Below are positions 47,012-56,329 of a DNA stretch of 64,000 nucleotides, in pieces (positions within the stretch are counted from its first letter, which is position 1; every line of letters begins with the position of its first letter). The stretch is from Aquamicrobium zhengzhouense (GTDB taxonomy: Bacteria; Pseudomonadota; Alphaproteobacteria; Rhizobiales; Rhizobiaceae): assembly GCF_016124105.1 (NCBI RefSeq), contig NZ_JADGMQ010000003.1:1-64000 (forward strand), read 5' to 3'. Under the pieces are notes generated by a model, which saw only the letters and a list, made by a program, of their open reading frames with translations, searched no databases and was not told the origin of the DNA. A program made the translations under genes and the position numbers.

Positions 47012-47953
47012 ATGACGATCGCCTTTACCTTTCCGGGCCAGGGTAGCCAGGCAGTGGGAATGGGCAAGGATCTTGCCGATGCTTTCCCTGAAGCCCGCGC
47101 CGTATTCGATGAAGTCGACGATGCGCTGGAGCAGAAGCTGTCCGCTTTGATGTGGGACGGCCCCGAAGATGAACTGACATTGACAGCCAATGCGCAGCCC
47201 GCGCTAATGGCCGTTTCGCTCGCTGCGATCCGAGTGCTTGAAGCGCGCGGTTTCGTATTGAAGGATAAGGTGTCTTTCGTTGCCGGCCACTCGCTGGGTG
47301 AGTACTCAGCACTCGCGGCGGCTGGCACTTTTTCCATTGGCGACACGGCCCGGCTGCTTCGTATTCGCGGCAACGCGATGCAGGCGGCAGTCCCCGTCGG
47401 CGAAGGCGCGATGGCAGCGATTATCGGTCTTGATCAGGAGCAGGTGGAAGCCGCCTGTGCCGAGGCTGGTCAGGGCTCGGTCTGTCAGATTGCCAATGAT
47501 AATGGTGGCGGCCAGCTCGTTATCTCCGGTTCGAAGCCTGCTGTAGAGCATGCTGCTCGGCTTTGTACCGAGAAGGGGGCCAAGCGCGCACTGATGCTTC
47601 AGGTGTCGGCTCCGTTCCATTCCGCGCTGATGCAGCCTGCAGCAGAAGCTATGCGCGAAGCTCTGTCGAACGTTCAGGCCAACGCGCCCGCGGTGCCTGT
47701 TGTGGCGAACGTTGTGGTCGCGCCGATCAGCGATCCGCAGGACATCGTCAACAGGCTTGTGGAGCAGGTCACCGGGCGCGTTCGCTGGCGTGAGACCGTT
47801 GAGTGGTTCAGCACTAATGGAGTGACGACACTCTACGAAGTCGGGTCGGGGAAGGTGCTGTCAGGACTTGCGCGCCGTATTGACCGCAACATCGCAACTG
47901 CGAATATCGGCACCGCAGCCGACATCGACGCGGTTCTGGCTGATCTTGCCTGA
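47012..47953 (+). CDS. fabD: Malonyl-CoA:ACP transacylase
   Basis: A 313-residue enzyme that loads malonyl onto ACP to feed chain elongation. The N-terminus is FTFPGQGSQAVGMG, and the nucleophile is S94 in GHSLGEYSA. The catalytic His is in SAPFHSALM near residue 201. The length is typical. It leads fabD-fabG-acpP-fabF, the usual type II fatty-acid cluster, and diverges from the ribosomal rpsF operon. Confidence 0.97.
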   Translation: MTIAFTFPGQGSQAVGMGKDLADAFPEARAVFDEVDDALEQKLSALMWDGPEDELTLTANAQPALMAVSLAAIRVLEARGFVLKDKVSFVAGHSLGEYSALAAAGTFSIGDTARLLRIRGNAMQAAVPVGEGAMAAIIGLDQEQVEAACAEAGQGSVCQIANDNGGGQLVISGSKPAVEHAARLCTEKGAKRALMLQVSAPFHSALMQPAAEAMREALSNVQANAPAVPVVANVVVAPISDPQDIVNRLVEQVTGRVRWRETVEWFSTNGVTTLYEVGSGKVLSGLARRIDRNIATANIGTAADIDAVLADLA

Positions 47954-48009
47954 TGATTCTCGTAGCTTCCCCAGGGCGGGAAGCTGTACGAACACGAAGG
48001 GATAAATTG

Positions 48010-48747
48010 ATGTTCGATCTGACCGGCCGTAAGGCGCTTGTGACAGGTGCAACCGGGGGAATCGGTGAATCGGTTGCCCGTATGCTCCACTCGGCAGGCG
48101 CTACTGTGGGGCTCCACGGTACCCGTGTCGAGAAGCTCGAGGTGCTGGCGGCAGAGCTTGGCGAGCGCGTCAAGATTTTCCCGGCAAACCTTTCTGATGC
48201 CGCAGAGATCAAGGCTCTTGGCCAGAGGGCCGAGGCTGAACTCGAAGGTGTTGATATTCTCGTCAACAATGCGGGAATCACCCGGGACGGTCTTTTCGTG
48301 CGCATGTCGGATGAGGACTGGGATTCGGTAATTAACGTAAATCTGAGTGCGGTATTCCGACTCACCCGTGAGTTGACGCACCCGATGATGCGCCGCCGGT
48401 TTGGTCGCATCATCAACATCTCCTCGGTCGTTGGCGTTACCGGCAACCCCGGCCAAGCCAACTACTGCGCCTCCAAGGCAGGTCTGATCGGCTTCTCCAA
48501 GTCGCTGGCCCAAGAGATCGCGACGCGCAATGTGACCGTGAACTGCGTCGCGCCAGGATTTATAGAATCGGCCATGACCGAAAAGCTTAATGAAAAGCAG
48601 AAGGATGCGATCATGGGCGCTATTCCGATGCGCAAGATGGGCACGGGCGACGATATCGCGACATCGGTGCTTTATCTTGCGTCCAATGAGGCGGGTTACG
48701 TGACTGGCCAGACGTTGCACGTCAACGGCGGCATGGCGATGATCTGA
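48010..48747 (+). CDS. fabG: 3-oxoacyl-[ACP] reductase
   Basis: A 245-residue NADPH-dependent SDR that reduces 3-oxoacyl-ACP. The cofactor motif is TGATGGIGES, NAG is in VNNAGITRDG, and the catalytic residues lie in NISSVVGVTG and YCASK (Y-x3-K). The closing TLHVNGGMAMI is typical of FabG. The start at 48010 follows AGGGATAAATTG; a frame reaching back to 47953 begins at the fabD stop and is not supported. acpP follows after a 235-base gap with its own leader. Confidence 0.96.
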   Translation: MFDLTGRKALVTGATGGIGESVARMLHSAGATVGLHGTRVEKLEVLAAELGERVKIFPANLSDAAEIKALGQRAEAELEGVDILVNNAGITRDGLFVRMSDEDWDSVINVNLSAVFRLTRELTHPMMRRRFGRIINISSVVGVTGNPGQANYCASKAGLIGFSKSLAQEIATRNVTVNCVAPGFIESAMTEKLNEKQKDAIMGAIPMRKMGTGDDIATSVLYLASNEAGYVTGQTLHVNGGMAMI

Positions 48748-48859
48748 GGATAGCCCACGAAACGGTCTTTTTGCCTTGGTTCCTGATCCTGTTTCTGGTA
48801 TCCGGCGCCGCAGCAGAAGGTTAACACCATCTCCAGGAGCAGTCTGGCAACGGTCTGAT

Positions 48860-48900
48860 AGGCGGCACAAACCAAAGGAAATCGGGTTTAGACGCCGCCT
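48860..48900 (+). repeat. Imperfect hairpin in the acpP leader
   Basis: AGGCGGC (48860-48866) pairs with GCCGCCT (48894-48900), and inside it AAACC (48869-48873) pairs with GGTTT (48885-48889). It could be an mRNA stabiliser or a processing or termination signal between fabG and acpP. No U-run follows. Confidence 0.4.
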
Positions 48901-48982
48901 GTACTCCGATCTTTCAACTTGATTACCGGCAATCGTGCCGTTAACGAAGTTCAATCAACTTTCAGAAGTCGAGGGTTTGCAA

Positions 48983-49219
48983 ATGAGCGATACCGCAGAA
49001 CGCGTCAAGAAAATCGTTGTCGAGCATCTGGGCGTCGATGCCGACAAGGTCACCGAAGGCGCGAGCTTCATCGACGACCTCGGCGCAGACAGCCTCGACA
49101 CCGTCGAGCTGGTCATGGCATTCGAAGAAGAGTTCGGTGTTGAGATTCCGGACGATGCAGCTGAGACGATCCTGACCGTCGGCGACGCAGTCAAGTTCAT
49201 CGACAAGGCATCGGCCTGA
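48983..49219 (+). CDS. acpP: Acyl carrier protein
   Basis: A 78-residue carrier of growing acyl chains. The phosphopantetheine site is S37 in [13 protein letters not shown]. The protein is acidic and made of four helices as usual. The start at 48983 ([17 protein letters not shown]) follows GAGGGTTTGCAA. It is modified by the AcpS encoded at 12400. The 235-base upstream gap with possible promoter elements (TTGGTT-N17-TATCCG near 48777) suggests high expression separate from fabG. Confidence 0.98.
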   Translation: MSDTAERVKKIVVEHLGVDADKVTEGASFIDDLGADSLDTVELVMAFEEEFGVEIPDDAAETILTVGDAVKFIDKASA

Positions 49220-49262
49220 CCTCGCGTCGGCGCCGCACAGATAAAGACCTGAGCATCAAGCT

Positions 49263-50522
49263 ATGAGACGAGTTGTCGTCACTGGCGTGGGCCTGCTTTC
49301 GCCTTTCGGGGTTGGAGCGGAGCACACTTGGAAAGAGCTTCTGGCCGGAAAAAGCGCGGCGCGTCGCGTTGAGACTTTTGAGGTGGACGATCTTCCTGCG
49401 AAGATCGCCCACGTCATTCCTCGCGATGGCGGGGAGCACGCGTTCAATCCCGACGCTTTCATGGAGCCGAAGGAGCAGCGCAAGGTTGGCGATTATATCA
49501 TCTATGGTATCGCCGCTGCAGATCTCGCCCTGGCCGATTCCGGCTGGAAGCCGCAGACCCCTGAAGAGCAGCACGCCACAGGCGTAATGATCGGCTCGGG
49601 CATTGGCGGAATTGAGGGCATCGCGGAAAACGCGACAATTCTGAAGGAAAAGGGACCGCGGCGCATCAGCCCGTTCTTCATTCCTGGGAACATCATCAAT
49701 CTGATTTCTGGCCACGTCTCGATCCGTCACGGATTGAAGGGCCCGAACCACGCAGTTGTGACCGCTTGCTCGACCGGCGCACATGCGATCGGCGACGCAG
49801 CCCGCCTCATCATGTTCGGCGATGCGGATGTCATGGTGGCTGGTGGTGCGGAAGCGCCTGTCACCCGCCTGTCACTGGCCGGCTTTGCGGCTTGCCGTGC
49901 GCTCTCGACCGAGCGCAACGACGAACCGACCAAGGCCTCACGTCCTTACGATCGTGATCGCGATGGTTTCGTCATGGGCGAGGGCGCTGGAGTTGTTGTT
50001 CTCGAAGAACTCGAGCACGCAAAGGCACGCGGAGCAAAAATCTACGCAGAAGTCGTCGGCTACGGCTTGTCGGGTGATGCCTATCACATCACCGCTCCGT
50101 CCGAGGATGGAGATGGCGCATTCCGCTGCATGACGGCGGCGTTGAAGCGGGCGGGGATCGCGCCTTCTGAGGTCGACTACATCAACGCGCACGGCACTTC
50201 GACGATGGCTGACACCATCGAACTCGGCGCTGTCGAACGTCTGGTCGGTAATGCGGCATCGAAGGTTTCAATGTCATCGACCAAGTCGGCTATCGGCCAC
50301 CTTCTCGGGGCCGCGGGCGCTGCAGAGGCGATCTTCTCGGTGCTGGCGATTCGCGACAACATCGCCCCGCCGACGATCAATCTGGACAATCCGGAGCGGG
50401 AAACGGCGATCGACCTCGTTCCGCACAAGCCCCGTGAGCGGCAGATCGATGTCGCGCTGTCCAATTCATTTGGCTTTGGTGGCACCAACGCATCGTTGGT
50501 GTTCCGCAGATACGTTGCATAA
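49263..50522 (+). CDS. fabF: 3-oxoacyl-[ACP] synthase II
   Basis: A 419-residue condensing enzyme that extends acyl-ACP with malonyl-ACP. The nucleophile is C169 in VVTACSTGAHAIG, and the active-site histidines are in INAHGTSTMADTIE and KSAIGHLLGAAGA. The closing SFGFGGTNASLVFR is the usual end. It lies 43 bases after acpP. FabF of this type also shapes the membrane's unsaturated-fatty-acid content, which cfa can then modify. Confidence 0.97.
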   Translation: MRRVVVTGVGLLSPFGVGAEHTWKELLAGKSAARRVETFEVDDLPAKIAHVIPRDGGEHAFNPDAFMEPKEQRKVGDYIIYGIAAADLALADSGWKPQTPEEQHATGVMIGSGIGGIEGIAENATILKEKGPRRISPFFIPGNIINLISGHVSIRHGLKGPNHAVVTACSTGAHAIGDAARLIMFGDADVMVAGGAEAPVTRLSLAGFAACRALSTERNDEPTKASRPYDRDRDGFVMGEGAGVVVLEELEHAKARGAKIYAEVVGYGLSGDAYHITAPSEDGDGAFRCMTAALKRAGIAPSEVDYINAHGTSTMADTIELGAVERLVGNAASKVSMSSTKSAIGHLLGAAGAAEAIFSVLAIRDNIAPPTINLDNPERETAIDLVPHKPRERQIDVALSNSFGFGGTNASLVFRRYVA

Positions 50523-50529
50523 CGTTTCA

Positions 50530-50548
50530 GGCGGTGCGCTGCACCGCC
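50530..50548 (+). repeat. Inverted repeat after fabF
   Basis: GGCGGTGC (50530-50537) and GCACCGCC (50541-50548) form an 8-bp stem with a 3-base loop, eight bases after the fabF stop. No U-run follows, so it may be only a partial terminator or RNA-stabilising hairpin. Confidence 0.4.
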
Positions 50549-50621
50549 AATTCTGCCACATTCAGGCTTAGGTTCGAGTCCGTTCTCGGATAATCCCTTC
50601 CAATGGAGTGCCGCGAGGCCA

Positions 50622-51797
50622 ATGACTACCGATTCAGCGGATCAGGGTACTTCACCAGCTAATCAGCCTCCGGTTTCGTCGAAGCCGATTGTGCCCAAGA
50701 CCGCGAGCGAGGCTTTGAGGTCGCAGGCAGGAACTCCTCCGCCGGCGCGCTCGCGACGTTCGCGCAGTCAGTTCGTAGTCTTCCTGAACTTCGTCATGTC
50801 GATGATCGTCCTTCTGGCGATCGGAGCATTTGCCGCAGTCTGGTACGGCAAGGCGGAATTTGAAGGTGAGGGGCCACTCGCCGCAGCGGATACGATCCTT
50901 ATTCGTCCGTCAACTGGAGTGGGGGAGATAGCCGACCTCCTTGAGCGTCGGGGCATAATCTCTGATGCACGCATTTTCCGTCTTGGCCTGCGCGCCTATG
51001 GAAACGACGGTAAGCTCAAGGCGGGCGAATACGCCGTGCCCGCTGGTGCTTCCATGCACAATATCATGGACCTGCTTGTGAGTGGGCGCTCCATTCTTCA
51101 CTCGGTGACGGTACCCGAGGGGCTGACTGTCAAGCAGGCGCTCCAGCGTATCGCCGAGGTTGAGGAGCTTGAAGGCGAACTGCCGGCTGAGCTTCCCGAT
51201 GAAGGCTGGATTTCTGCCGATACAATCCGCTTTACGCGTGGAATGATGCGTGAGGAAGTCGTCAAGCGCTTGATGGCGGATCAGAAAGCTCTCGTCGAGA
51301 GCATCTGGAATCGTCGGGTCGACGGCCTTCCGCTCAATGACATCAACGAGTTCGTCACACTCGCTTCGATCGTTGAGAAAGAGACGGCGCGCGGTGATGA
51401 GCGTTCGCGTGTCGCCGCAGTGTTCATCAATCGGCTCAACAAGGGCATGCGTCTGCAGTCGGATCCGACGATCATCTACGGCCTTTTCGGTGGTGATGGT
51501 AAACCGTCGGATCGTCCGATCTATCGGTCCGATATCGAGAAGCCGACACCATACAACACCTACGTCATTGATCGCCTTCCGCCTGGTCCCATCGCGATCC
51601 CAGGGCGCGCGTCGTTGGAGGCAGTAGCCAACCCGTCGAAGACGAAGGATCTTTATTTCGTCGCGGACGGTACCGGTGGGCATGCATTCGCCGAAACGCT
51701 GGATGAACACAATCAGAATGTGGCGCGCTGGCGCCGGATTGAGCGCGAGCGTGCAGCTGCGCGGCAATCAAGCGGAGACCAAACGGCGCCTCAGTAA
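50622..51797 (+). CDS. mltG: Endolytic murein transglycosylase MltG
   Basis: A 391-residue membrane-anchored enzyme that cuts nascent peptidoglycan strands and so limits their length. The N-terminal ~45 residues are cytoplasmic, with one helix at ~49-70 (FVVFLNFVMSMIVLLAIGAFA). A LysM-like region follows, then the YceG domain with LASIVEKETARGDERSRVAAVFINRL (catalytic Glu), MRLQSDPTIIYG and YNTYVIDRLPPGPIAIPG. The fabF-mltG-yicC-gmk order is conserved in Rhizobiales. Confidence 0.95.
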   Translation: MTTDSADQGTSPANQPPVSSKPIVPKTASEALRSQAGTPPPARSRRSRSQFVVFLNFVMSMIVLLAIGAFAAVWYGKAEFEGEGPLAAADTILIRPSTGVGEIADLLERRGIISDARIFRLGLRAYGNDGKLKAGEYAVPAGASMHNIMDLLVSGRSILHSVTVPEGLTVKQALQRIAEVEELEGELPAELPDEGWISADTIRFTRGMMREEVVKRLMADQKALVESIWNRRVDGLPLNDINEFVTLASIVEKETARGDERSRVAAVFINRLNKGMRLQSDPTIIYGLFGGDGKPSDRPIYRSDIEKPTPYNTYVIDRLPPGPIAIPGRASLEAVANPSKTKDLYFVADGTGGHAFAETLDEHNQNVARWRRIERERAAARQSSGDQTAPQ

Positions 51798-51826
51798 ACG
51801 CATGGTGGGGGCCGAGGGGGTAGTCA

Positions 51827-52714
51827 ATGAGCGTGCAGAGTATGACCGGCTTCGGCCGAGCCGCAGGTGAACACGACGGCTCGGTCTTTGTCTGGGAGTT
51901 GAAGTCAGTCAACGGCAAGGGGCTGGAAGTTCGGCTACGTCTGCCACCCGGCCTTGAACGGTTGGAGCAGGCTGTCAGGCCCGCGATTCAGAAACGATTT
52001 TCGCGGGGTAATATCCAGGCGAGCCTGAACCTGACGCGTGCAAGTTCAAGCGCGCCGCCAGTCGTAAATGAAGAGTTTCTCAAAGATCTTGCTGGCTTGG
52101 CGCGAAGGCTGGAAGAGCAGTTCGGCGCTGCGCCCGCGACCGCCGACGGATTGCTCGCGCTGAAAGGCGTCTTGGAGACACCCGAGGCATTCGAGGACGA
52201 AGATAGCAAGGCGGCATTAGATGCTGCCATCCTGCAAGCACTCAACGTCGGTCTCGATGGCCTGCACGAAGCTCGGGAGCGTGAAGGTGCGGCGCTTGGC
52301 GACGTTCTTCTTAGGCATCTCGACTGTATAGAGGAATTAACGTTGCGCGCCGAGGCTGATCCGTCACGGGAGCCTGCGTCTATCCGCAAGCGCCTTGCGG
52401 ATCAGGTAGCGCTGCTTCTCGAGACACATGCGCCGGTCGACGAGGCACGGCTTCACATGGAAGCGGCATTCCTCGCGACCAAGGCGGATATTCGCGAAGA
52501 AATTGATCGTCTGAAGACCCACATTGCCGCCGGCCGCTCTCATATTCATGGTGGCGGAGCCATTGGTCGAAAGCTCGATTTCCTGTCTCAGGAATTTAAT
52601 CGTGAAACGAACACGCTTTGCTCCAAATCGAATGCCGCATCGGTGACCGCGATTGGTCTGGAATTGAAAGCGGTCGTCGATCAGTTTCGCGAGCAAGTGC
52701 AGAATTTGGAGTAA
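51827..52714 (+). CDS. yicC: YicC family endoribonuclease-like protein
   Basis: A 295-residue protein of the YicC/YloC family, some members of which have been shown to be RNases. The N-terminus reads VQSMTGFGRAAGEHDG and the C-terminal end CSKSNAASVTAIGLELKAVVDQFREQVQN(LE), with GRKLDFLSQEFNRETNT, all conserved. It lies 29 bases after mltG and three before gmk, the common yicC-gmk pair. Confidence 0.94.
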   Translation: MSVQSMTGFGRAAGEHDGSVFVWELKSVNGKGLEVRLRLPPGLERLEQAVRPAIQKRFSRGNIQASLNLTRASSSAPPVVNEEFLKDLAGLARRLEEQFGAAPATADGLLALKGVLETPEAFEDEDSKAALDAAILQALNVGLDGLHEAREREGAALGDVLLRHLDCIEELTLRAEADPSREPASIRKRLADQVALLLETHAPVDEARLHMEAAFLATKADIREEIDRLKTHIAAGRSHIHGGGAIGRKLDFLSQEFNRETNTLCSKSNAASVTAIGLELKAVVDQFREQVQNLE

Positions 52715-52717
52715 GTT

Positions 52718-53374
52718 ATGGCCGACACTTCGCTCAACGCAACAGTCCGCAGGCGCGGCCTCATGCTCGTCCTTTCCTCGCCCTCAGGCGCAGGGAAGTC
52801 TACGATTTCACGCACGCTGCTTGAAGAAGACAAGGGATTCGAGCTTTCGGTCAGCGTTACGACGCGTGCGCGACGCGGCAGTGAAATTGACGGTCATCAC
52901 TATCATTTCCGCACCGCACGCGAATTCGAAAACATGCGCGACAACGACGAGTTGCTGGAATGGGCGGAAGTGCATGGAAACTTCTATGCGACCCCACGTG
53001 CCCCAGCAGAACGTGCCCTTTCGGAAGGGCGGGACATGCTGTTCGATATCGATTGGCAAGGTGCTGAACAGTTGCGCGAGAAGATGCGCGGCGATGTCGT
53101 CTCCATTTTCATCCTCCCTCCATCAATGCGCGAATTGAAGGAGCGGCTGCGCCGTCGTGCCGAGGATTCCGCAGAGGTGATTGCGGCTCGTCTGGCCAAT
53201 GCACGGACAGAAATCGAGCACTGGCTGGATTACGATTACATCGTGATCAACGAGGATCTGCACACTGCGTTCACGGAGGTACGTTCGATCGTAGCTGCGG
53301 AGCGTCTGCGGCGTGACCGTCGACCTGGTATGTTCGACTTCGTTACCGGGCTACTCGACGAAAAGCTGACCTGA
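52718..53374 (+). CDS. gmk: Guanylate kinase
   Basis: A 218-residue P-loop kinase turning GMP to GDP. Walker A is [10 protein letters not shown] at ~22-31, and the GMP-binding motif starts [20 protein letters not shown] (split in use). [15 protein letters not shown] and the LID residues [17 protein letters not shown] complete the family features. It closes the fab-mltG-yicC-gmk run and converges with rsmA, with an inverted repeat between them. Confidence 0.97.
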   Translation: MADTSLNATVRRRGLMLVLSSPSGAGKSTISRTLLEEDKGFELSVSVTTRARRGSEIDGHHYHFRTAREFENMRDNDELLEWAEVHGNFYATPRAPAERALSEGRDMLFDIDWQGAEQLREKMRGDVVSIFILPPSMRELKERLRRRAEDSAEVIAARLANARTEIEHWLDYDYIVINEDLHTAFTEVRSIVAAERLRRDRRPGMFDFVTGLLDEKLT

Positions 53375-53383
53375 TGAGTTTGA

Positions 53384-53414
53384 TCGCCGCGGTCGCGTAC
53401 GGTGCTCGCGGCGA
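53384..53414. repeat. Inverted repeat between gmk and rsmA
   Basis: TCGCCGCG (53384-53391) and CGCGGCGA (53407-53414) form an 8-bp stem with a 15-base loop between two convergent genes. It could end transcription from either side, but no U-run is seen. Confidence 0.35.
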
Positions 53415-53447
53415 GGTTCGCTCGTAAACTGCGGCTGAGCGTCGTTT

Positions 53448-54293
53448 TCAGATCGTGACGCCAGCCTGTACCAAGCGCGACAGGTCAACAAACTCTTCGA
53501 CGCTCAGCGTTTCCGCGCGTCGCGTGGCCTCAATACCCGCTTGCGCAAGAAGAGCTTCGCCCCCCAACGACTTTAGGCTCTGGCGGAGCATCTTACGCCG
53601 TTGTCCAAAGGCCGCCTCCGTGACGCGGGACAAAACACGCTCATCTGTGGCGAGGGGAGCTTCACGAGGCTCGATATGGACGACAGCTGAGTTGACCTTC
53701 GGTGGCGGTGAAAACGCTTGGGGAGGCAAGTCAAACACGATGTCAGATTTGCAGCGCCATCCAGCGAGTACACCCAGGCGACCGTAAGCATTGTCGCCCG
53801 GTTTCGCCACGATCCGCTGGGCAACTTCCTTTTGGAACATCAGGGTCATGGAGTTCCAGTAGGGCGGCCATTTGGGGCCCGTAAGCCAGCGGATAAGGAG
53901 CTCCGTGCCAATATTATAAGGAAGGTTTGCGACAATCCGAACGTCGGCGGCGCCCGCCGCCAAGGCGGCAAAGTCTGTCGCCAGTGCATCGCCCGAAATC
54001 ACCTCCAGACGCTCAGGGTAATGTGCAGCGACTTCTGCGAGCGCCGGAAGGCAGCGTCCATCGCGCTCGACTGCAATTACGCGCTTGGCACCATTGGCAA
54101 GCAGGGCGCGGGTCAGGCCGCCAGGTCCAGGTCCCACCTCAATTACGGTGCTTTGTGTCAGGTCGCCGGCCGCCCGCGCAATCTTGTTCGTGATGTTGAG
54201 ATCGAACAGAAAGTTTTGACCGAGAGATTTCTTGGCCCGCAGTTCGAAGCGATCCACGACATCCTTGAGCGGCGGCAATCCATCGTAACTCAT
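53448..54293 (-). CDS. rsmA: 16S rRNA (adenine1518/1519-N6,N6)-dimethyltransferase
   Basis: A 281-residue SAM enzyme (KsgA) that dimethylates two adenines in the 3' loop of 16S rRNA. Residues ~17-30 read [14 protein letters not shown], then [15 protein letters not shown] (SAM motif I) and the catalytic [10 protein letters not shown] near residue 123. The C-terminal ALKSL-like ending [13 protein letters not shown] fits the family. It overlaps pdxA by four bases and is the last gene of the lptF-to-rsmA run. Confidence 0.97.
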   Translation of the reverse strand: MSYDGLPPLKDVVDRFELRAKKSLGQNFLFDLNITNKIARAAGDLTQSTVIEVGPGPGGLTRALLANGAKRVIAVERDGRCLPALAEVAAHYPERLEVISGDALATDFAALAAGAADVRIVANLPYNIGTELLIRWLTGPKWPPYWNSMTLMFQKEVAQRIVAKPGDNAYGRLGVLAGWRCKSDIVFDLPPQAFSPPPKVNSAVVHIEPREAPLATDERVLSRVTEAAFGQRRKMLRQSLKSLGGEALLAQAGIEATRRAETLSVEEFVDLSRLVQAGVTI

Positions 54294-55285
54294 ATACGCG
54301 CGGCTTTCCTGTCTGCCATGTAGCGCGCCATTTTCAACGCGGCTACGAGGCTGTCTGGTCGGGCGATTCCAGTCCCAGCGATGTCGAATGCGGTGCCGTG
54401 GTCAGGCGAAGTTCTGATGAACGGGAGGCCAAGTGTGACATTGACTGTTTCATCAAACCCCAGAGCCTTGGCAGGAATCAAAGCCTGGTCATGATACATG
54501 CACACCGCGGCGTCATAGCTCGCCCTGGCCTGCGGGTGGAACATCGTGTCAGCAGGCAAAGGGCCGCGAACATCGATGCCCCGGCTGCGCAGCTCGTCTA
54601 TCGCAGGCTGAATGATCTCGATCTCCTCGCGTCCCATCGCTCCCCCTTCACCCGCATGCGGGTTCAGGCCGGAGATTGCGATGCGAGGAGCTTCGATCCC
54701 GAATTTGTCACGGAGGTCGGCTGCAGTGGCAGCTGTCGTCTCGACGATGTCAGCGGTAGTCAGCGCCCGTGGGACTTCGGACAAGGGTATGTGGATCGTC
54801 ACTGGCACGGCGCGCAGTTCCGGCCCGGACAGCATCATAACGGGCTGGGCGCCACCGGCGAGATGACCCAGAAATTCCGTATGTCCAGGATATTTGAAGC
54901 CAGCGTCATAAAGCGGCTTCTTGGCGATAGGGCAGGTGACAAGTGCATCGGCGATGCCTGCATTGACGTCTTTAACCGCCCGTTCGATGGATTCGATGAT
55001 TCCGTTGGCGTTCTGACTGCTGGGATTGCCGGGAGCGTATGCGAATTGGGCGTCCAAAGGAACGACCGGCAGCGCCCGATGAAATATTGCAGCAGCGTCA
55101 AGCGGAGTAGCGGTTTCGACCGGGAGGTGCAGCCCGAGTTCCCGCGAACATGTTTCGAAAAAAACAGGATCGCTGAGAATGTAGAAAGCCGGGGTATCTA
55201 GAGCCTGTCGATCTCGCCACGCCTTGAGCGTGATCTCCGGACCAATACCCGCCGGATCGCCCGAGGTGAGCGCTAGCAAGCCCAT
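54290..55285 (-). CDS. pdxA: 4-hydroxythreonine-4-phosphate dehydrogenase
   Basis: A 331-residue NAD-dependent oxidoreductase of vitamin B6 synthesis. The family signature [16 protein letters not shown] opens the sequence, the metal ligands are in HTEFLGHL and [15 protein letters not shown], and [13 protein letters not shown] is conserved. It has family length. It lies between the SurA-like gene (30 bases) and rsmA (4-base overlap), the order also found in E. coli (surA-pdxA-rsmA). Confidence 0.97.
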   Translation of the reverse strand: MGLLALTSGDPAGIGPEITLKAWRDRQALDTPAFYILSDPVFFETCSRELGLHLPVETATPLDAAAIFHRALPVVPLDAQFAYAPGNPSSQNANGIIESIERAVKDVNAGIADALVTCPIAKKPLYDAGFKYPGHTEFLGHLAGGAQPVMMLSGPELRAVPVTIHIPLSEVPRALTTADIVETTAATAADLRDKFGIEAPRIAISGLNPHAGEGGAMGREEIEIIQPAIDELRSRGIDVRGPLPADTMFHPQARASYDAAVCMYHDQALIPAKALGFDETVNVTLGLPFIRTSPDHGTAFDIAGTGIARPDSLVAALKMARYMADRKAARI

Positions 55286-55315
55286 GCTTCGTCTCCTGCC
55301 AAGCGCCTACGGTAA

Positions 55316-56245
55316 TCAGCGACGGACGATTTGTGCTTTAGCGCGCAGCTCTGCGGTCAGCTTCTTGGACATGTCGTCCTGATCGGTTCCACCCTGTTCG
55401 GACTGGAAAACCATCTGCGCAACGCTGTCATCCGAAACTTCACGTGCACTGCAGACGCCAATGAACTCTACGCCACGTTCCGTCTCGCGGATGCGCGTGG
55501 TTCCACCTGGATTGGTCGCCTTGATCTGGTCGGCCCACTCTGGCGGCAATTGTGGTGCCAGCACGCGTCCAAGATCGCGCACAGTGACATCGAGGAGCCC
55601 CTTTGCAAACTCGCGTGTAGAGCCGCAGTTTTGGAAACGCTGACGCATGGCTTCAGCCTCGCGCTTGCGTGCGCCAATCTTGCCACGCTCCTTTGCAGGA
55701 ACGACGAAGATAACCTGCTGTAGCATGTATTCCGTTGCGCTCGGTTTGCTGCCACCCTGTTGAAGCATGCGCTGTACGGCGTCTTGCTCGCTAACTCTGC
55801 CCGCCTGGGATCGCTGAGCCATTACCTGAGACCAGCTCATCTGCGCGCGGATGAAGTCGCGGAAATGCGTTCTGGTGACGCCGGCCTGGTTCAGGACCTG
55901 GTCCATCTGCGAGGCGGACATATTGTTCGAACGCGAGAAGCGCTCGTACGCGCTAGCGACCATCTCATCGGAAATGTTGATACGGAGACGCTTCGCCTCG
56001 GCCATGCGAACCGCCTGGTCAATCATCTCCTCGGCAGCCATTTGCTGCAGATTTCCGCGACGGTTCTGCAGGCGAAGAAAAGCTGCGCGACGCTGGATGT
56101 CGTAGCTCGTAACAGGCTGGTTGTTGACGATGTAGCGGATCTCGCTCGTCTGCGCCGCTGCCGTCGCCAATGGGGCAGCGACACCGGCGGTTGCAAGCGC
56201 CAGAATCAAGGTGGAGGTGCGCACGACGCTGCGGAGCGTTCTCAT
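55316..56245 (-). CDS. surA: SurA-like periplasmic peptidyl-prolyl isomerase/chaperone
   Basis: A 309-residue exported chaperone for outer-membrane proteins. The start at 56245 gives a signal peptide (MRTLRSVVRTSTLILALATAG...) with AQT near residue 34. The N-terminal SurA domain has IRYIVNNQPVTSYDIQRRAA and EMIDQAVRMAEAKRL. Only one weak parvulin-like segment (~170-280) can be seen, whereas E. coli SurA has two PPIase domains, so it is a shorter form. It sits between lptD and pdxA, whose product partners it would serve. Confidence 0.85.
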   Translation of the reverse strand: MRTLRSVVRTSTLILALATAGVAAPLATAAAQTSEIRYIVNNQPVTSYDIQRRAAFLRLQNRRGNLQQMAAEEMIDQAVRMAEAKRLRINISDEMVASAYERFSRSNNMSASQMDQVLNQAGVTRTHFRDFIRAQMSWSQVMAQRSQAGRVSEQDAVQRMLQQGGSKPSATEYMLQQVIFVVPAKERGKIGARKREAEAMRQRFQNCGSTREFAKGLLDVTVRDLGRVLAPQLPPEWADQIKATNPGGTTRIRETERGVEFIGVCSAREVSDDSVAQMVFQSEQGGTDQDDMSKKLTAELRAKAQIVRR

Positions 56246-56329
56246 CCGTTTAGTCTCCTGTGGTGCCAGACGCGGAGGATTTTCATCCCTGACGGCTATG
56301 TGCGGCAAAAGCGTGACGTACCGTACGGG